Position numbers and translations under genes: made by a program. The notes beneath the pieces were generated by a model. That model saw only the letters and a program-made list of their open reading frames with translations, was not told the origin of the DNA and did no database searches. A stretch of DNA of 64,000 nucleotides from Agrococcus terreus (lineage in GTDB: Bacteria; Actinomycetota; Actinomycetes; Actinomycetales; Microbacteriaceae), in NCBI RefSeq assembly GCF_014645235.1, contig NZ_BMLM01000001.1, forward strand, positions 558,001-622,000, read 5' to 3'. Below, piece after piece: positions 35,908 through 45,267 of the stretch (its first letter is position 1; each line of letters starts with the position of its first letter).

Positions 35908-35952
35908 CCCGCCCTCCGCGGTCGCACGGCACGGCGTGTGGGCCGCCCCGCC

Positions 35953-35958
35953 TAGGAT
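35953..35958 (+). promoter_or_regulatory. -10 element for pcrA, leaderless
   Basis: TAGGAT ends 7 nt before the GTG at 35966. No Shine-Dalgarno site is present between them, consistent with a leaderless message. Confidence 0.5.
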
Positions 35959-35965
35959 CGATCCA

Positions 35966-38344
35966 GTGAGCGATCTCTGGGGACTGGGCGACGAAGGCTT
36001 CGGCGACGTGCAGCGACCGACGCCCATCGGGCCGCGCGGCGACACCATCCCCGAGCACCTGCTCGCCGGCATGAACCCGCCGCAGCGCGAGGCCGTCGAG
36101 CACCGCGGCCCCGCCCTCCTCATTGTCGCCGGCGCCGGCTCCGGCAAGACCCGCGTGCTCACGCACCGCATCGCCGGCCTCCTCGCCACCCGCGAGGCGT
36201 GGCCGAGCCAGATCCTCGCGATCACCTTCACGAACAAGGCCGCCGGCGAGATGCGCGAGCGCGTCGAGCACCTCGTCGGCGAGGAGTCGCGCGGCATGTG
36301 GATCTCGACGTTCCACTCGGCGTGCGTGCGCATCCTGCGGCGCGAGGCGGAGGCGTTCGGCTTCAAGCAGACGTTCACGATCTACGACTCGGGCGACGTG
36401 CGCGCGCTCATCAAGCGCCTCATCAAGGAGCGCGGCGCCGACATCCAGGGCCTCACGCCCGGCGGCGTGAGCGCCCGCATCTCGAAGGCCAAGAACGAGC
36501 TGCACGACGTCGACTCGTGGGCGCGCACCGCCAACCTCGAGAACCCGCTCGACGCCGCGTTCCTCGAGCTGTGGCGCGACTACGAGAGCCAGAAGCAGCG
36601 CGCGAACGCCTTCGACTTCGACGACCTCATCTCGCAGACCGTCTTCCTGCTGCGCGCCTTCCCGCAGGTCGCCGCGCAGTACCGCAAGCGCTTCCGGCAC
36701 ATCCTCGTCGACGAGTACCAGGACACGAACGCGGCGCAGTACGCGCTCATCCGCGAGCTCACGCGGCCCGTGACGCGCGGCGAGCTGCCCGACCTGCGCG
36801 GCGACCTCGAGGGCGCCTCGCTCACCGTCGTCGGCGACTCCGACCAGTCGATCTACGCGTTCCGCGGCGCCGACATCCGCAACATCACCGAGTTCGAGCG
36901 CGACTTCCCCGGCGCCCGCGTGATCCTGCTCGAGCAGAACTACCGCTCGACGCAGACGATCCTCTCGGCGGCGAACGCGGTGATCGGCAACAACTTCGAC
37001 CGCCGCGAGAAGCGGCTCTGGACGGATTCGGGCGACGGTGACCGCATCGTCGGCTTCACCGGCTACTCCGGCCACGACGAGGCGCAGTTCGTCGCCGACG
37101 AGATCGTCGAGCTCACCTCCGGCGGCATGGCCTACAGCGACGTCGCGGTGTTCTACCGCACGAACGCGCAGACGCGCGCGCTCGAGGAGGTGCTCATCCG
37201 CTCGGCGATCCCGTACCGCGTGATCGGCGGCACGAAGTTCTACGAGCGGGCCGAGATCAAGGACGCCATGGCGTACCTCATCACGGTCGCCAACCCCGAC
37301 GACAGCCTGAGCCTGCGCCGCATCATGAACGTGCCGCGGCGCGGCATCGGGCCCGCGACCGAGGCGGCGCTGCAGGCGTTCGCCGACGAGCAGGGCGTCT
37401 CGCTCCGGGATGCGATGCGGCGCGTGGGCGAGATCGCGCTCGGCCCGAAGGTCGCGACGGCGATCACCGACCTCGCGGCGCTCCTGGACGAGTGGACGGC
37501 GAAGCCCGAGGCCGACCCGGGCGAGGTGCTGCGCGAGCTCATGAGCCGCTCCGGCTACACCGACCAGCTGCGCCGCTCGCCCGATCCGCAGGACGCCGCG
37601 CGGCTCGAGAACGTCGAGGAGCTCGTGGCCGTCGCGCGCGAGCACCGGCGCCAGAACCCGAGCGCGAACCTCATCGACTTCCTCACCGAGACCGCGCTCG
37701 TCGCCGCCGCCGACGAGCTCGACGACTCCGGCGGCCAGGTCTCGCTCATGACGCTGCACACGGCGAAGGGCCTCGAGTTCGACGCGGTGTTCATCACCGG
37801 CATCGAGGAGGAGCTGCTGCCGCACCGGATCGCCGCGATGGAGCCGGGCGGCCCCGCCGAGGAGCGGCGCCTGTTCTACGTCGGCATCACGCGCGCCCGG
37901 AAGCGCCTGCACCTCTCGCTCGCCATGACCCGCGCGCAGTTCGGCGAGGTCAACCCCTCGGCGCCCAGCCGCTTCCTCGAGGAGATCCCCGCCGAGCTCA
38001 TCGACTGGCGCACGCCGCCGACCGCGGTGCGCTCGAGCCCGCAGCGCGCGCTGGGCAGCCGGTGGTCGGATGCGCCGCGCGAGCAGTTCGTGACGGGCTA
38101 CCGCGACCCGAAGCCGCTACCGGCCGGGCGGCCGAAGGGCACGTTCGCGAACACGGTGACCGAGGTGCGCGACAACTCCTCGATGGAGCTCGCGCCGGGC
38201 GACCGCATCCGCCACAAGGACTTCGGAGAGGGCCGCGTGGAGGCCGTGTCGGGCGCGGGGGCGAAGCGGATCGCGGAGGTGCGGTTCGACGCCGCGGGCC
38301 GCAAGCGCCTGCTCATCAAGATCGCGCCGATCGAGAAGCTGTAG
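35966..38344 (+). CDS. pcrA: ATP-dependent DNA helicase PcrA/UvrD
   Basis: This is a superfamily 1A 3'-5' helicase for repair and removal of recombinase from DNA. The product has 792 residues. Motif order: Q motif MNPPQREAVEH, Walker A GAGSGKT near residue 57, Ia ITFTNKAA, Walker B/II LVDEYQDTN, III VGDSDQSIYAFRGAD, IV NYRST, V TLHTAKGLEFDAVF, VI VGITRARKRL. The C-terminal ~100 residues include the Tudor-like RNA-polymerase-binding region (GDRIRHKDFGEGRV). In Mycobacterium the orthologue lies just upstream of sucCD; here 15.6 kb separates them. Confidence 0.97.
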   Translation: MSDLWGLGDEGFGDVQRPTPIGPRGDTIPEHLLAGMNPPQREAVEHRGPALLIVAGAGSGKTRVLTHRIAGLLATREAWPSQILAITFTNKAAGEMRERVEHLVGEESRGMWISTFHSACVRILRREAEAFGFKQTFTIYDSGDVRALIKRLIKERGADIQGLTPGGVSARISKAKNELHDVDSWARTANLENPLDAAFLELWRDYESQKQRANAFDFDDLISQTVFLLRAFPQVAAQYRKRFRHILVDEYQDTNAAQYALIRELTRPVTRGELPDLRGDLEGASLTVVGDSDQSIYAFRGADIRNITEFERDFPGARVILLEQNYRSTQTILSAANAVIGNNFDRREKRLWTDSGDGDRIVGFTGYSGHDEAQFVADEIVELTSGGMAYSDVAVFYRTNAQTRALEEVLIRSAIPYRVIGGTKFYERAEIKDAMAYLITVANPDDSLSLRRIMNVPRRGIGPATEAALQAFADEQGVSLRDAMRRVGEIALGPKVATAITDLAALLDEWTAKPEADPGEVLRELMSRSGYTDQLRRSPDPQDAARLENVEELVAVAREHRRQNPSANLIDFLTETALVAAADELDDSGGQVSLMTLHTAKGLEFDAVFITGIEEELLPHRIAAMEPGGPAEERRLFYVGITRARKRLHLSLAMTRAQFGEVNPSAPSRFLEEIPAELIDWRTPPTAVRSSPQRALGSRWSDAPREQFVTGYRDPKPLPAGRPKGTFANTVTEVRDNSSMELAPGDRIRHKDFGEGRVEAVSGAGAKRIAEVRFDAAGRKRLLIKIAPIEKL

Positions 38345-38354
38345 CGGCGCGGGT

Positions 38355-38517
38355 GGTCTCGAGACCGCGCTCCTCGACCAGCGGGTGCCCCCTCCGCTGG
38401 TCGAGCCGGACGGCGCCGGAGGCGCCGTCCGAGTCGAGACCACAGCACGGCGAGCGGTCCGCCGCGCGGTGGTCTCGTGACGCGTGCGGCCTGCGGCCGC
38501 GCGCTCCTCGACCAGCG
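38355..38517. repeat. Three alternating copies of the CTCCTCGACCAGCG intergenic repeat
   Basis: Units lie at 38355-38383, 38395-38441 (opposite orientation) and 38471-38517. Each runs between GGTCTCG and CTCGACCAGCG or its complement, with a variable GC-rich centre. They fill the gap between convergent pcrA and the 56-residue protein gene and may act as bidirectional terminators. Confidence 0.85.
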
Positions 38518-38530
38518 GAGGGGTGGCGGT

Positions 38531-38701
38531 CTAGAAGGTCGGGAGCAGGGCGAACGCCGCGAGCGTCACGAGCGCCACGACGATGATGAGCGGCCGGAAC
38601 CGCCGCGACATCGTCCGCGGCGGACGGCCGTCGTCGAAGCGCTCGAGCTCCGGGTCGAGCTCCGGCGGGATCCGCTCGCGGTCGTGCATGCCCTGCTGCA
38701 T
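38531..38701 (-). CDS. Small single-helix membrane protein
   Basis: This 56-residue protein is charged in its first 35 residues (DRERIPPELDPELERF), then carries a single C-terminal membrane helix (PLIIVVALVTLAAFALLP). Such a tail-anchored layout is common in small actinobacterial proteins of unknown function. The ATG at 38701 has GGGGG upstream; an internal ATG at 38689 is possible. It is not recognised further. Confidence 0.65.
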   Translation of the reverse strand: MQQGMHDRERIPPELDPELERFDDGRPPRTMSRRFRPLIIVVALVTLAAFALLPTF

Positions 38702-38854
38702 GCCCCCAGCCTCGCATCCCGATCCCGCCCGCGTCGACGCCTGGCCCGCCCGCGGCGCGCTCGTCACATAACGTCGCACGATGTCTGACGGCATCCCAGG
38801 TTCTGGCATGCTGTGCGAGGCGACAATCCGTCGCTCTGCCGGACAGAAGGAACG

Positions 38855-40024
38855 ATGATGCCGACCTCGGAGCGCACGAGCAGCCTCGCCGCCGTCCTCG
38901 ACCTGCCGAGCGACCCGATCGCCGGCCACCGTCCGGAGGCTGCCGCCGAGGCCGACGCCGGCGTCCGAGCCCTCTTCGAGGAGCCCCAGCGCATCCCCTC
39001 GCCCGTGCTCCACGCGCTCGCCGCGCGCGTCGCCCGGCACCAGGGCAGCCGCGCGCTGCTCGACCACCACGCCGCCGAGGCGCTCGCCGACCCCGTCGCC
39101 GCGACGCTCCTGGGCGATGCCCTGCCGACGGACCATCGCCTCCGCGCCCTCGTCGAGCACGTCGACCTCATCACCGTCTCGCCCGCGCTCGTCGACCGCG
39201 ACGACCAGCTCGTGCTGCCGCACGCGGGCGTCACCGCCGACGACGTCGTGCTCATCAGCCAGGTGGTGGCGCTCACGAGCTACCGCATCCGCGCGGCCCA
39301 CGGCGCCCAGCTGCTCGCCGGCGTCGTGCCCGAGCGGGCCGACGGGTTCGAGCGCCCCACCGTCGGCCGTGGCCGTGCCCACGCGCGCCCCGATCGCACG
39401 ACCTCCGGCACGCCCGCTCCCACCGCGTTCACGCGCGAGGTGCTGCAGTGGGAGCCGTGGGTGCCGTCGATCCCCGAGGTCGAGCTGACCGAGGCGCAGG
39501 CCGCGTCGTTCGCCGCGAAGGCGACCCGCAACTCCGTCTACTTCCGGCTGCTCGCGCGCGTGCCGGGCGTGCTCCGCGCCCGCAGCGCGCTCGACAACGC
39601 CGTGTTCCAGGGCGAGGGCGGCCTGCCCAAGGGTGAGCGCGAGCTCGCCGCCGCGGTCGCCAGCAAGGTGAACGACTGCATCTACTGCGCCTCGGTGCAC
39701 GCGCGCCGCGCCGTGCACCACACCGAGCGCGCCGCCGACGTCGACCGCCTGCTCGCGATCGAGCTGCCGCGCGACGCCGATTGGGTCGCCTCGGACGTCG
39801 AGGCGCTCGCCGAGGGCCAGGACGCGCGCTGGGCCGCGATCGTCCGCTTCGCCGCCCGCCTCTCGGCGCTCGTGCCCGTCGCCGACGCCGCCGACCTCGA
39901 GGCCCTGCGCGCCGTCGGGCTCGACGACGCCGAGGTCGCCGACCTCGTGCAGGCCACCGCGTTCTTCGCCTGGGCCAACCGGCTCATGCTCAGCCTCGGC
40001 GAGCCCGCGCTCCCGCAGGCCTGA
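38855..40024 (+). CDS. CMD domain-alkylhydroperoxidase domain fusion protein
   Basis: The product has 389 residues and two AhpD-like halves. Residues about 15-160 resemble the CMD proteins of the Avi_7170 type and lack a CxxC pair. Residues about 190-385 match alkylhydroperoxidase domain proteins of the Avi_7169 type, with DCIYCASVH (C275, C278, H282) as the peroxidatic motif. In those families the two halves are usually separate neighbouring genes; here they are one chain. It heads an operon with an iron-type ABC transporter and a large flavoprotein, suggesting peroxide or thiol chemistry on the transported ligand, which is inference. AAGG precedes the ATG. Confidence 0.85.
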   Translation: MMPTSERTSSLAAVLDLPSDPIAGHRPEAAAEADAGVRALFEEPQRIPSPVLHALAARVARHQGSRALLDHHAAEALADPVAATLLGDALPTDHRLRALVEHVDLITVSPALVDRDDQLVLPHAGVTADDVVLISQVVALTSYRIRAAHGAQLLAGVVPERADGFERPTVGRGRAHARPDRTTSGTPAPTAFTREVLQWEPWVPSIPEVELTEAQAASFAAKATRNSVYFRLLARVPGVLRARSALDNAVFQGEGGLPKGERELAAAVASKVNDCIYCASVHARRAVHHTERAADVDRLLAIELPRDADWVASDVEALAEGQDARWAAIVRFAARLSALVPVADAADLEALRAVGLDDAEVADLVQATAFFAWANRLMLSLGEPALPQA

Positions 40025-40071
40025 GCCGCAACCATTCCACCCCAGCACCACCCCGCCAGGAGAGGCACCCC

Positions 40072-41148
40072 ATGTCCCGTTCCGCCCCCGCCGCCGCGCT
40101 CGGCGCAGTCGCCGTCGCAGCCCTCGCGCTCACCGGCTGCGGCACCGTCGTCGCCGCCGAGCCCACCGGCTCCTCCGCCGCCGCCCAGATCACCGTCACC
40201 GACGACCAGGGCCGCGAGGTCGTGATCGACGGGCCCGTGGAGCGCGCCGTCGTGCTCAACAGCTACGCGAACGAGTTCGTGCGCGCCATCGGCGCCGGCG
40301 ACACCGTGGTCGGCGTCGACCGCTCGTCGCTGAACCGCCTCCCGTACCTCGAGATCACCGACGACGAGGTCATCGCCGAAGGCCTCGACCAGATCAACTA
40401 CGAGGCCGTCGCCGCGCTCGAGCCCGACGTCGTCGTGCTGCCGCGCAACGCCGTCTGGCAGGAGGCCGCCGAGCAGCTCGAGGGCTTCGGCATCCCCGTG
40501 GTCGTCGCGACCGCCTGGGACTACGCCGTCTTCGACGACACCGTCGACCTCCTCGGCGAGGTCTTCGGCGCCGAGCAGGAGGCCGACGGGTTCCAGGCCT
40601 TCGCCGACGAGATCCAGGAGGTCGTCGCCGAGCGCGTCGAGGGCCTCGACACCGTGCCCGTCTACTGGGAGACCGCGGAGCCGTACCTGACGGTGCTGCC
40701 CGGATCGGGCTTCCACGCCATCATCGAGGCGGCCGGCGGCGAGAACGTCTTCGCCGAGGCCGGCGGCGGCGACGTGCAGCAGGAGATCACGGTCGACCCG
40801 GCGGAGGTCGTCACGCGCGACCCCGCGGTGATCGTCCACGAGTACGAGCCTGCCGCGACGCCCACCGAGGCGTCGGCGTTCGAGGCGACCCGTGACGAGC
40901 TCACCTCGCGACCCGGCTGGTCGGCGATCCAGGCGGTCGAGGACGACCAGGTCTACGTCGCCAACGGCTGGGCGACGAGCGCGATCGCGAAGTCGATCGG
41001 CGCGCTCTACCTCGCCACCTGGCTCCACCCGGAGGCCTTCGAGGACGTCGACCCCGACGCCTACCTCGAGCGCTGGGTGACGGAGTTCCAGGGCACCGAC
41101 TTCGCGGGCGTCGACGGCTACATCAGCGCACCGGGCGACCAGGGCTGA
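40072..41148 (+). CDS. Iron-siderophore/cobalamin-type ABC transporter substrate-binding lipoprotein
   Basis: The product has 358 residues. A signal peptide ends in ALTGC, so Cys near residue 20 should carry lipid. The mature protein is a class III periplasmic-binding fold (ITVTDDQGREVVIDGPVERAV as the opening, NYEAVAALEPDVVVLP, and WATSAIAKSIGALYLA near the end). The family binds Fe-siderophores, haem or cobalamin. It follows the CMD/AhpD gene by 47 nt and precedes the permease by two nucleotides. CAGGAGAGG fixes the ATG. Confidence 0.92.
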   Translation: MSRSAPAAALGAVAVAALALTGCGTVVAAEPTGSSAAAQITVTDDQGREVVIDGPVERAVVLNSYANEFVRAIGAGDTVVGVDRSSLNRLPYLEITDDEVIAEGLDQINYEAVAALEPDVVVLPRNAVWQEAAEQLEGFGIPVVVATAWDYAVFDDTVDLLGEVFGAEQEADGFQAFADEIQEVVAERVEGLDTVPVYWETAEPYLTVLPGSGFHAIIEAAGGENVFAEAGGGDVQQEITVDPAEVVTRDPAVIVHEYEPAATPTEASAFEATRDELTSRPGWSAIQAVEDDQVYVANGWATSAIAKSIGALYLATWLHPEAFEDVDPDAYLERWVTEFQGTDFAGVDGYISAPGDQG

Positions 41149-41150
41149 GC

Positions 41151-42263
41151 ATGACCACCTCTCTCGCAGAGCGCGACGCCGGCACGCCCCCCACCGGGCG
41201 CGGGCCGGCGCCCGCGCGCGACGACCGCCCCCGCCGCGCCGGCGCGTGGCGGCCCGTCGCGCTCGCCGCCGGCGCCGTCGTGAGCGTGCTCGCGATCGTC
41301 GTCGCCGTCACGATCGGCACCGCGGGCGTGACGCTCGCCGACGTGTGGGGCGCGATCCTCCTCGCCACCTTCGGCGGCACCCTCCAGCCCGACTTCTCGC
41401 AGGCCTACTCGATCGTCACCGAGCTGCGGCTGCCGCGCATCCTGCTCGCCTTCGGCGCGGGCGCGGCCCTCTCGGTCGCGGGCGCGATCATGCAGGGCCT
41501 GCTGCGCAACCCGCTCGTGAGCCCGTTCACGCTCGGCGTCTCGCCGGCGGCCGCGTTCGGCGCGGCGCTCGCGATCACGCTCGGCGGCGCCACGACGCTG
41601 CCCGCCTGGGTCATCATCCTCAGCGCGCTGGGCATGGCGCTCGCGGTCTCGGCCTTCGTGCTGAGCCTCGCCTCGGCGAAGAAGATGGCCGTCGCGACCC
41701 TGCTGCTGCTCGGCATCGCGGTCACGCAGCTGTTCGAGGCGCTCACCTCAGCGCTGCAGTTCGCGGCCAACGAGAACACCCTGCAGGCGATCGTGCGGTG
41801 GACGTTCGGCTCGGTGAACGACGCGAACTGGGGCGACGTGCAGATCGTCTGGATCGTGCTGCTGCTCTCGCTGCCGCTCGTGCTGTGGTTCGCGAAGGAC
41901 CTCAACGCCATCGCGTTCGCGGGCGACGACGCGGCGAAGAGCCTCGGCGTCAACGTGGGCCCGCTGCGCGTCGGCCTCATCGTGGTCTCGGTGCTGCTCG
42001 CCTCCGTCGTCGTCTCGTTCTGCGGCGTCATCGGCTTCGTCGGCCTCGTCGGCCCCCACATCGCGCGCCTCGTGATCGGCGCCGACCACCGCTACCTGCT
42101 GCCCGCCTCCGGGCTCGCCGGCGGCCTCCTGCTGCTGCTCGCCGACACCGTCGGCCGCACGGTGATGGCGCCCGCCGTGATCCCGGTCGGCATCGTCGTC
42201 GCGTTCATCGGCGCGCCGATCTTCATCAACCTGATCCTGACGAGGAAGACGGCCCTGCGATGA
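41151..42263 (+). CDS. FecCD-type ABC transporter permease
   Basis: This is a 370-residue inner-membrane permease with a ~35-residue polar start and about ten membrane helices. RLPRILLAFGAGAALSVAGAIMQGLLRNPL is the FecCD hallmark (core motif AGAIMQGLLRNPL). CGVIGFVGLVGPHIARL contacts the ATPase and GADHRYLLPASGLAGG follows as usual. A single permease gene implies a homodimer. Its stop overlaps the ATPase start. Confidence 0.94.
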   Translation: MTTSLAERDAGTPPTGRGPAPARDDRPRRAGAWRPVALAAGAVVSVLAIVVAVTIGTAGVTLADVWGAILLATFGGTLQPDFSQAYSIVTELRLPRILLAFGAGAALSVAGAIMQGLLRNPLVSPFTLGVSPAAAFGAALAITLGGATTLPAWVIILSALGMALAVSAFVLSLASAKKMAVATLLLLGIAVTQLFEALTSALQFAANENTLQAIVRWTFGSVNDANWGDVQIVWIVLLLSLPLVLWFAKDLNAIAFAGDDAAKSLGVNVGPLRVGLIVVSVLLASVVVSFCGVIGFVGLVGPHIARLVIGADHRYLLPASGLAGGLLLLLADTVGRTVMAPAVIPVGIVVAFIGAPIFINLILTRKTALR

Positions 42264-43042
42264 GCCTCGTGATCGACGACGTCCGCTTCAGCTACGGCAA
42301 GCACCTCGTGCTCGACGGCGTGAGCCTCGAGGTTCAGGAGGGCACGTTCTGCGCCCTGCTCGGCCCGAACGGCTCCGGCAAGTCGACGCTCACGAAGGTC
42401 GTGGCGGGCGTGCACCGCCCCGCGAGCGGCGGCGTGCGCTTCCGCGGCGACGACGTGCTCGGCCTCGGCCGGCGCGCGCACGCGCGGCTCATCGGCTACG
42501 TGCCGCAGAGCGCCGAGGTGCCGTTCGACCTCACGGTGCGGGAGGCCGTGCTGCTCGGCCGCACCCCGCACTTCGGCATCGGGCCCGGCCGCGCCGACTG
42601 GGAGCGGGTCGACGAGGCGATCGGGCTGCTCGGCCTCGAGGAGCTCGAGGGCCGCAGCATCTCGCAGCTCTCCGGCGGTCAGGCGCAGCGGGTGCTCGTC
42701 GCGCGGGCGATCGCCCAGGACACGCGGGTGCTGCTGCTCGACGAGCCCACGAGCGCCCTCGACCTGCGCTACCAGATCGAGACGCTGCAGCTCGTGCGGC
42801 AGATCACCCGCTCGCACGGCATCACGGCGCTCATCGCCATCCACGACCTCAACCACGCGGGCCGCTTCTGCGACCAGGCGGTGCTGCTGCACCGCGGCCG
42901 CATCCAGCGCGCGGGCACGCCCGCCGAGGCGTTCGACGAGGCGGCGCTCGCCGACATCTACGGGCTCGACGTCACGGTCGAGGAGCGCGACGGCTACGTC
43001 GAGGTGCGTCCCGTCGTGCACGAGCTCGAGCTGCAGCGCTGA
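42260..43042 (+). CDS. FecE/BtuD-type ABC transporter ATPase
   Basis: This is a 260-residue cytoplasmic ATPase with Walker A GPNGSGKST, Q-loop GYVPQSAEVPF, signature LSGGQAQR, Walker B VLLLDEPTSALDL and switch IAIHDLNHAGR. The DLTVREAVLLGRTPH segment is typical of iron/haem/cobalamin importers. The ATG overlaps the permease stop, and its own stop lies two bases before the flavoprotein gene, so the five genes form one unit. Confidence 0.94.
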   Translation: MSLVIDDVRFSYGKHLVLDGVSLEVQEGTFCALLGPNGSGKSTLTKVVAGVHRPASGGVRFRGDDVLGLGRRAHARLIGYVPQSAEVPFDLTVREAVLLGRTPHFGIGPGRADWERVDEAIGLLGLEELEGRSISQLSGGQAQRVLVARAIAQDTRVLLLDEPTSALDLRYQIETLQLVRQITRSHGITALIAIHDLNHAGRFCDQAVLLHRGRIQRAGTPAEAFDEAALADIYGLDVTVEERDGYVEVRPVVHELELQR

Positions 43043-43044
43043 CC

Positions 43045-45042
43045 GTGGGCGGATCCGTGGCCGAGGCGATGTTCGATGCGGGGGCCGAGCCCTTCGACGC
43101 CGTCGTCGTCGGCGGCGGCCCGCGCGCGGTGTCGTTCGCCGAGCGGCTGTCGGCGCGGCTGCTGCGCGAGGGCGGCACGGCCTCGATCGCGATCGTCGAC
43201 GCCGTCGAGGTCGGCCCCGGCGCCACCTGGCGCACCGACCAGACCCCGTGGTTCCTCAACAACACGACGTCGGCCGCGACGACCATCCACCCGGATGCGT
43301 CGACGGGCCTCGACGACGTGCCCGCCGACGGCGAGACGCTCGTCGCCTGGGCGGCGCGGGTCGTCGCCGAGGGCGGCGCCGGGCGACCCGCGTGGGTGCT
43401 CGAGGAGGCGCGCGAGATCGCGCCCGCATCGTTCCCGTCGCGCCGCGTGCAGGGCGTCTACTACCGCGAGCAGCTCGCCCGCGTCGAGGCCCGCGGCCCG
43501 CTGCGCATCGAGCGGGTCGTCGGCACGGTCGTCGACCTCGACGAGTCGCCGGAGGGCGTGGAGGCGGTGCTCGCCGACGGCCGTCGCATCGCCGCCGCGT
43601 CAGCCGTGCTCGCGCAGGGCATGGTGCAGACCCGGCCCGACGCCGAGGTGCGGGCGCTCGCCGACGCCGCCGCGCGGCACGGACTCGTCTACGTGGCGTC
43701 CGGCATGCCGGCGGAGCGCGACTGGTCGTCGGTGCCCGAGGGTGAGGACGTCATCGTGCGCGGCCTCGGCGCGAACTTCTTCGACGTCGTCGCCGAGCTC
43801 ACGGCCGGCCGCGGCGGCCGCTTCGAGCCCGTCGACGGCGATCCGCTCGGGCGGCTGCGCTACCTGCCGAGCGGCCGCGAGCCCCGCATCCACGCCGGCT
43901 CGCGCCGCGGCGTGCCCTACCGCTCGAAGCCCGACCTCACCCACGAGCGGCCGACGCCGCTGCGGCCGCGCTTCGCGACGCCCGAGTGGTTCGCCGAGCT
44001 CGCCGAGCGCTCGCCCGGCAGCGTCGACATCGCCCGTGCCGTGTGGCCGGTCGTCGCGCGCGACCTCGCGTTCGCGGGGCTCGTGGCGATCGAGGCGCGG
44101 CACCCGGGCGCGGTGCCCGGCGGGCTGGAGGAGGCGGAGGCGGCGCTCGCGGCGCTGCCGCTGCCGCATCCGGCCGACCCGTCGCCCCGCGACGCCGCCG
44201 AGCGGGCCATCGACGAGGCGATCGGCGCGCGCCTGGCTGCGCCGCACCGGCTGCGGCTCGACGACCTGCGGCGCCCCACCGGCGGCGTGCCGGTGGGGGA
44301 GCAGGCATGGGCGGCGCACGTCGCCGCGCTCGTCGAGGACGAGCTCGACAGCATCGGTCGCCCGGCGTCGAGCCCCCGGCAGGCGGTGAACCAGGCGATG
44401 TCGGCGCTCCGCGGCCCCGTGGCGCGGCTCGCCGCGACCGGGGTCGTCGAGGGCGGCTCACGGGTGCGCGACCTGCTCGGCTGGTTCGACGCCGACGGGC
44501 TGTTCCTCGCGAGCGGGCCTCCGGCGACGCGCACGCGGCAGGTGCTCGCGCTCGTCGAGGCGGGCGTCGTGCGGCTCATCGGGCCCGAGACGACGATCGG
44601 CGTCGACGAGGACGCGGGGATGTTCGTGGCGCGCTCGCCCATCAGCGGCGTCGAGGTGCGGGCGCGGGCGCTCGCGGAGGCGCGGATGTCGAAGGGCAAG
44701 GTGCCGGGGACCGACGACCCGCTGCTGCGCGCCCTGCTCGACTCCGGCCGCGCCCGCATCCACGCGTTCGACAGCGCGCGCGGCCGGGTGGCGAGCGCGA
44801 GCCTCGACGCCGTCCCGCCGAGCGCGGGGGAGCGCGACGGCCTCGCGCTCGTCGACGGCGCGGGCGAGCCGTCGCGCCGCGTGCTCGTGCTCGGCATCCC
44901 GGCGTCGAGCACGCAGCCGGGCAGCGCGATCGGCGCCTCCCCGGGGCTGCGGTCGCCGCTGCTCCGCGGTGCCGACCTCGCCGCGCGCCGCGTGCTCGCG
45001 CTCGTGGCGGCAGAGGCGGAGCCGGCGCCAGCCGTCGGCTGA
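43045..45042 (+). CDS. Large FAD/NAD(P)-binding protein
   Basis: The product has 665 residues. The N-terminal FAD-binding Rossmann motif is VVVGGGPRAVSFAERL, followed by TWRTDQTPWFLNNTTSA and a second nucleotide-binding motif VIVRGLGANFFDVVAEL near residue 240. This matches the NAD_binding_9/COG4529 group. The C-terminal ~250 residues are helical. Members are annotated only as FAD/NAD(P)-binding proteins; a role in reducing or releasing iron from the imported ligand would fit its place behind an iron-type transporter but is not shown. The GTG lies two bases after the ATPase stop. Confidence 0.85.
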   Translation: MGGSVAEAMFDAGAEPFDAVVVGGGPRAVSFAERLSARLLREGGTASIAIVDAVEVGPGATWRTDQTPWFLNNTTSAATTIHPDASTGLDDVPADGETLVAWAARVVAEGGAGRPAWVLEEAREIAPASFPSRRVQGVYYREQLARVEARGPLRIERVVGTVVDLDESPEGVEAVLADGRRIAAASAVLAQGMVQTRPDAEVRALADAAARHGLVYVASGMPAERDWSSVPEGEDVIVRGLGANFFDVVAELTAGRGGRFEPVDGDPLGRLRYLPSGREPRIHAGSRRGVPYRSKPDLTHERPTPLRPRFATPEWFAELAERSPGSVDIARAVWPVVARDLAFAGLVAIEARHPGAVPGGLEEAEAALAALPLPHPADPSPRDAAERAIDEAIGARLAAPHRLRLDDLRRPTGGVPVGEQAWAAHVAALVEDELDSIGRPASSPRQAVNQAMSALRGPVARLAATGVVEGGSRVRDLLGWFDADGLFLASGPPATRTRQVLALVEAGVVRLIGPETTIGVDEDAGMFVARSPISGVEVRARALAEARMSKGKVPGTDDPLLRALLDSGRARIHAFDSARGRVASASLDAVPPSAGERDGLALVDGAGEPSRRVLVLGIPASSTQPGSAIGASPGLRSPLLRGADLAARRVLALVAAEAEPAPAVG

Positions 45043-45092
45043 GCGTGTCGAAGCCGCGGCGTGGCGAGCGGTTCGCCGTGCTGGTGGTCTCG

Positions 45093-45254
45093 ACTCGGTC
45101 AGCGCGCTGCGCGCGCGGACCGGCTCGACCGGCGTTGGGGGAGCCACCCGCTGGTCGAGGAGCGCGCGGCGCAGCCGCACGCGTCACGAGACCCACCCGG
45201 CCATCGGGGTCTCGTGACGGCAGCGCCCTGTGGGCGCGGCCTCCTCGACCAGCG
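45093..45254. repeat. Inverted copies of the CTCCTCGACCAGCG intergenic repeat
   Basis: A unit at 45149-45193 and an inverted partner at 45209-45254 flank a 15-nt spacer, forming one large hairpin. A degenerate third unit precedes at about 45093-45130. The cluster occupies the gap between convergent genes ending at 45042 and 45268. Confidence 0.82.
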
Positions 45255-45267
45255 GAGGGACGGCGGG

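Noticed and set aside
38813-38854. Upstream ATG as start of the CMD/AhpD fusion
   Set aside because: It has no ribosome-binding site and adds non-conserved residues; AAGG lies before the ATG at 38855.
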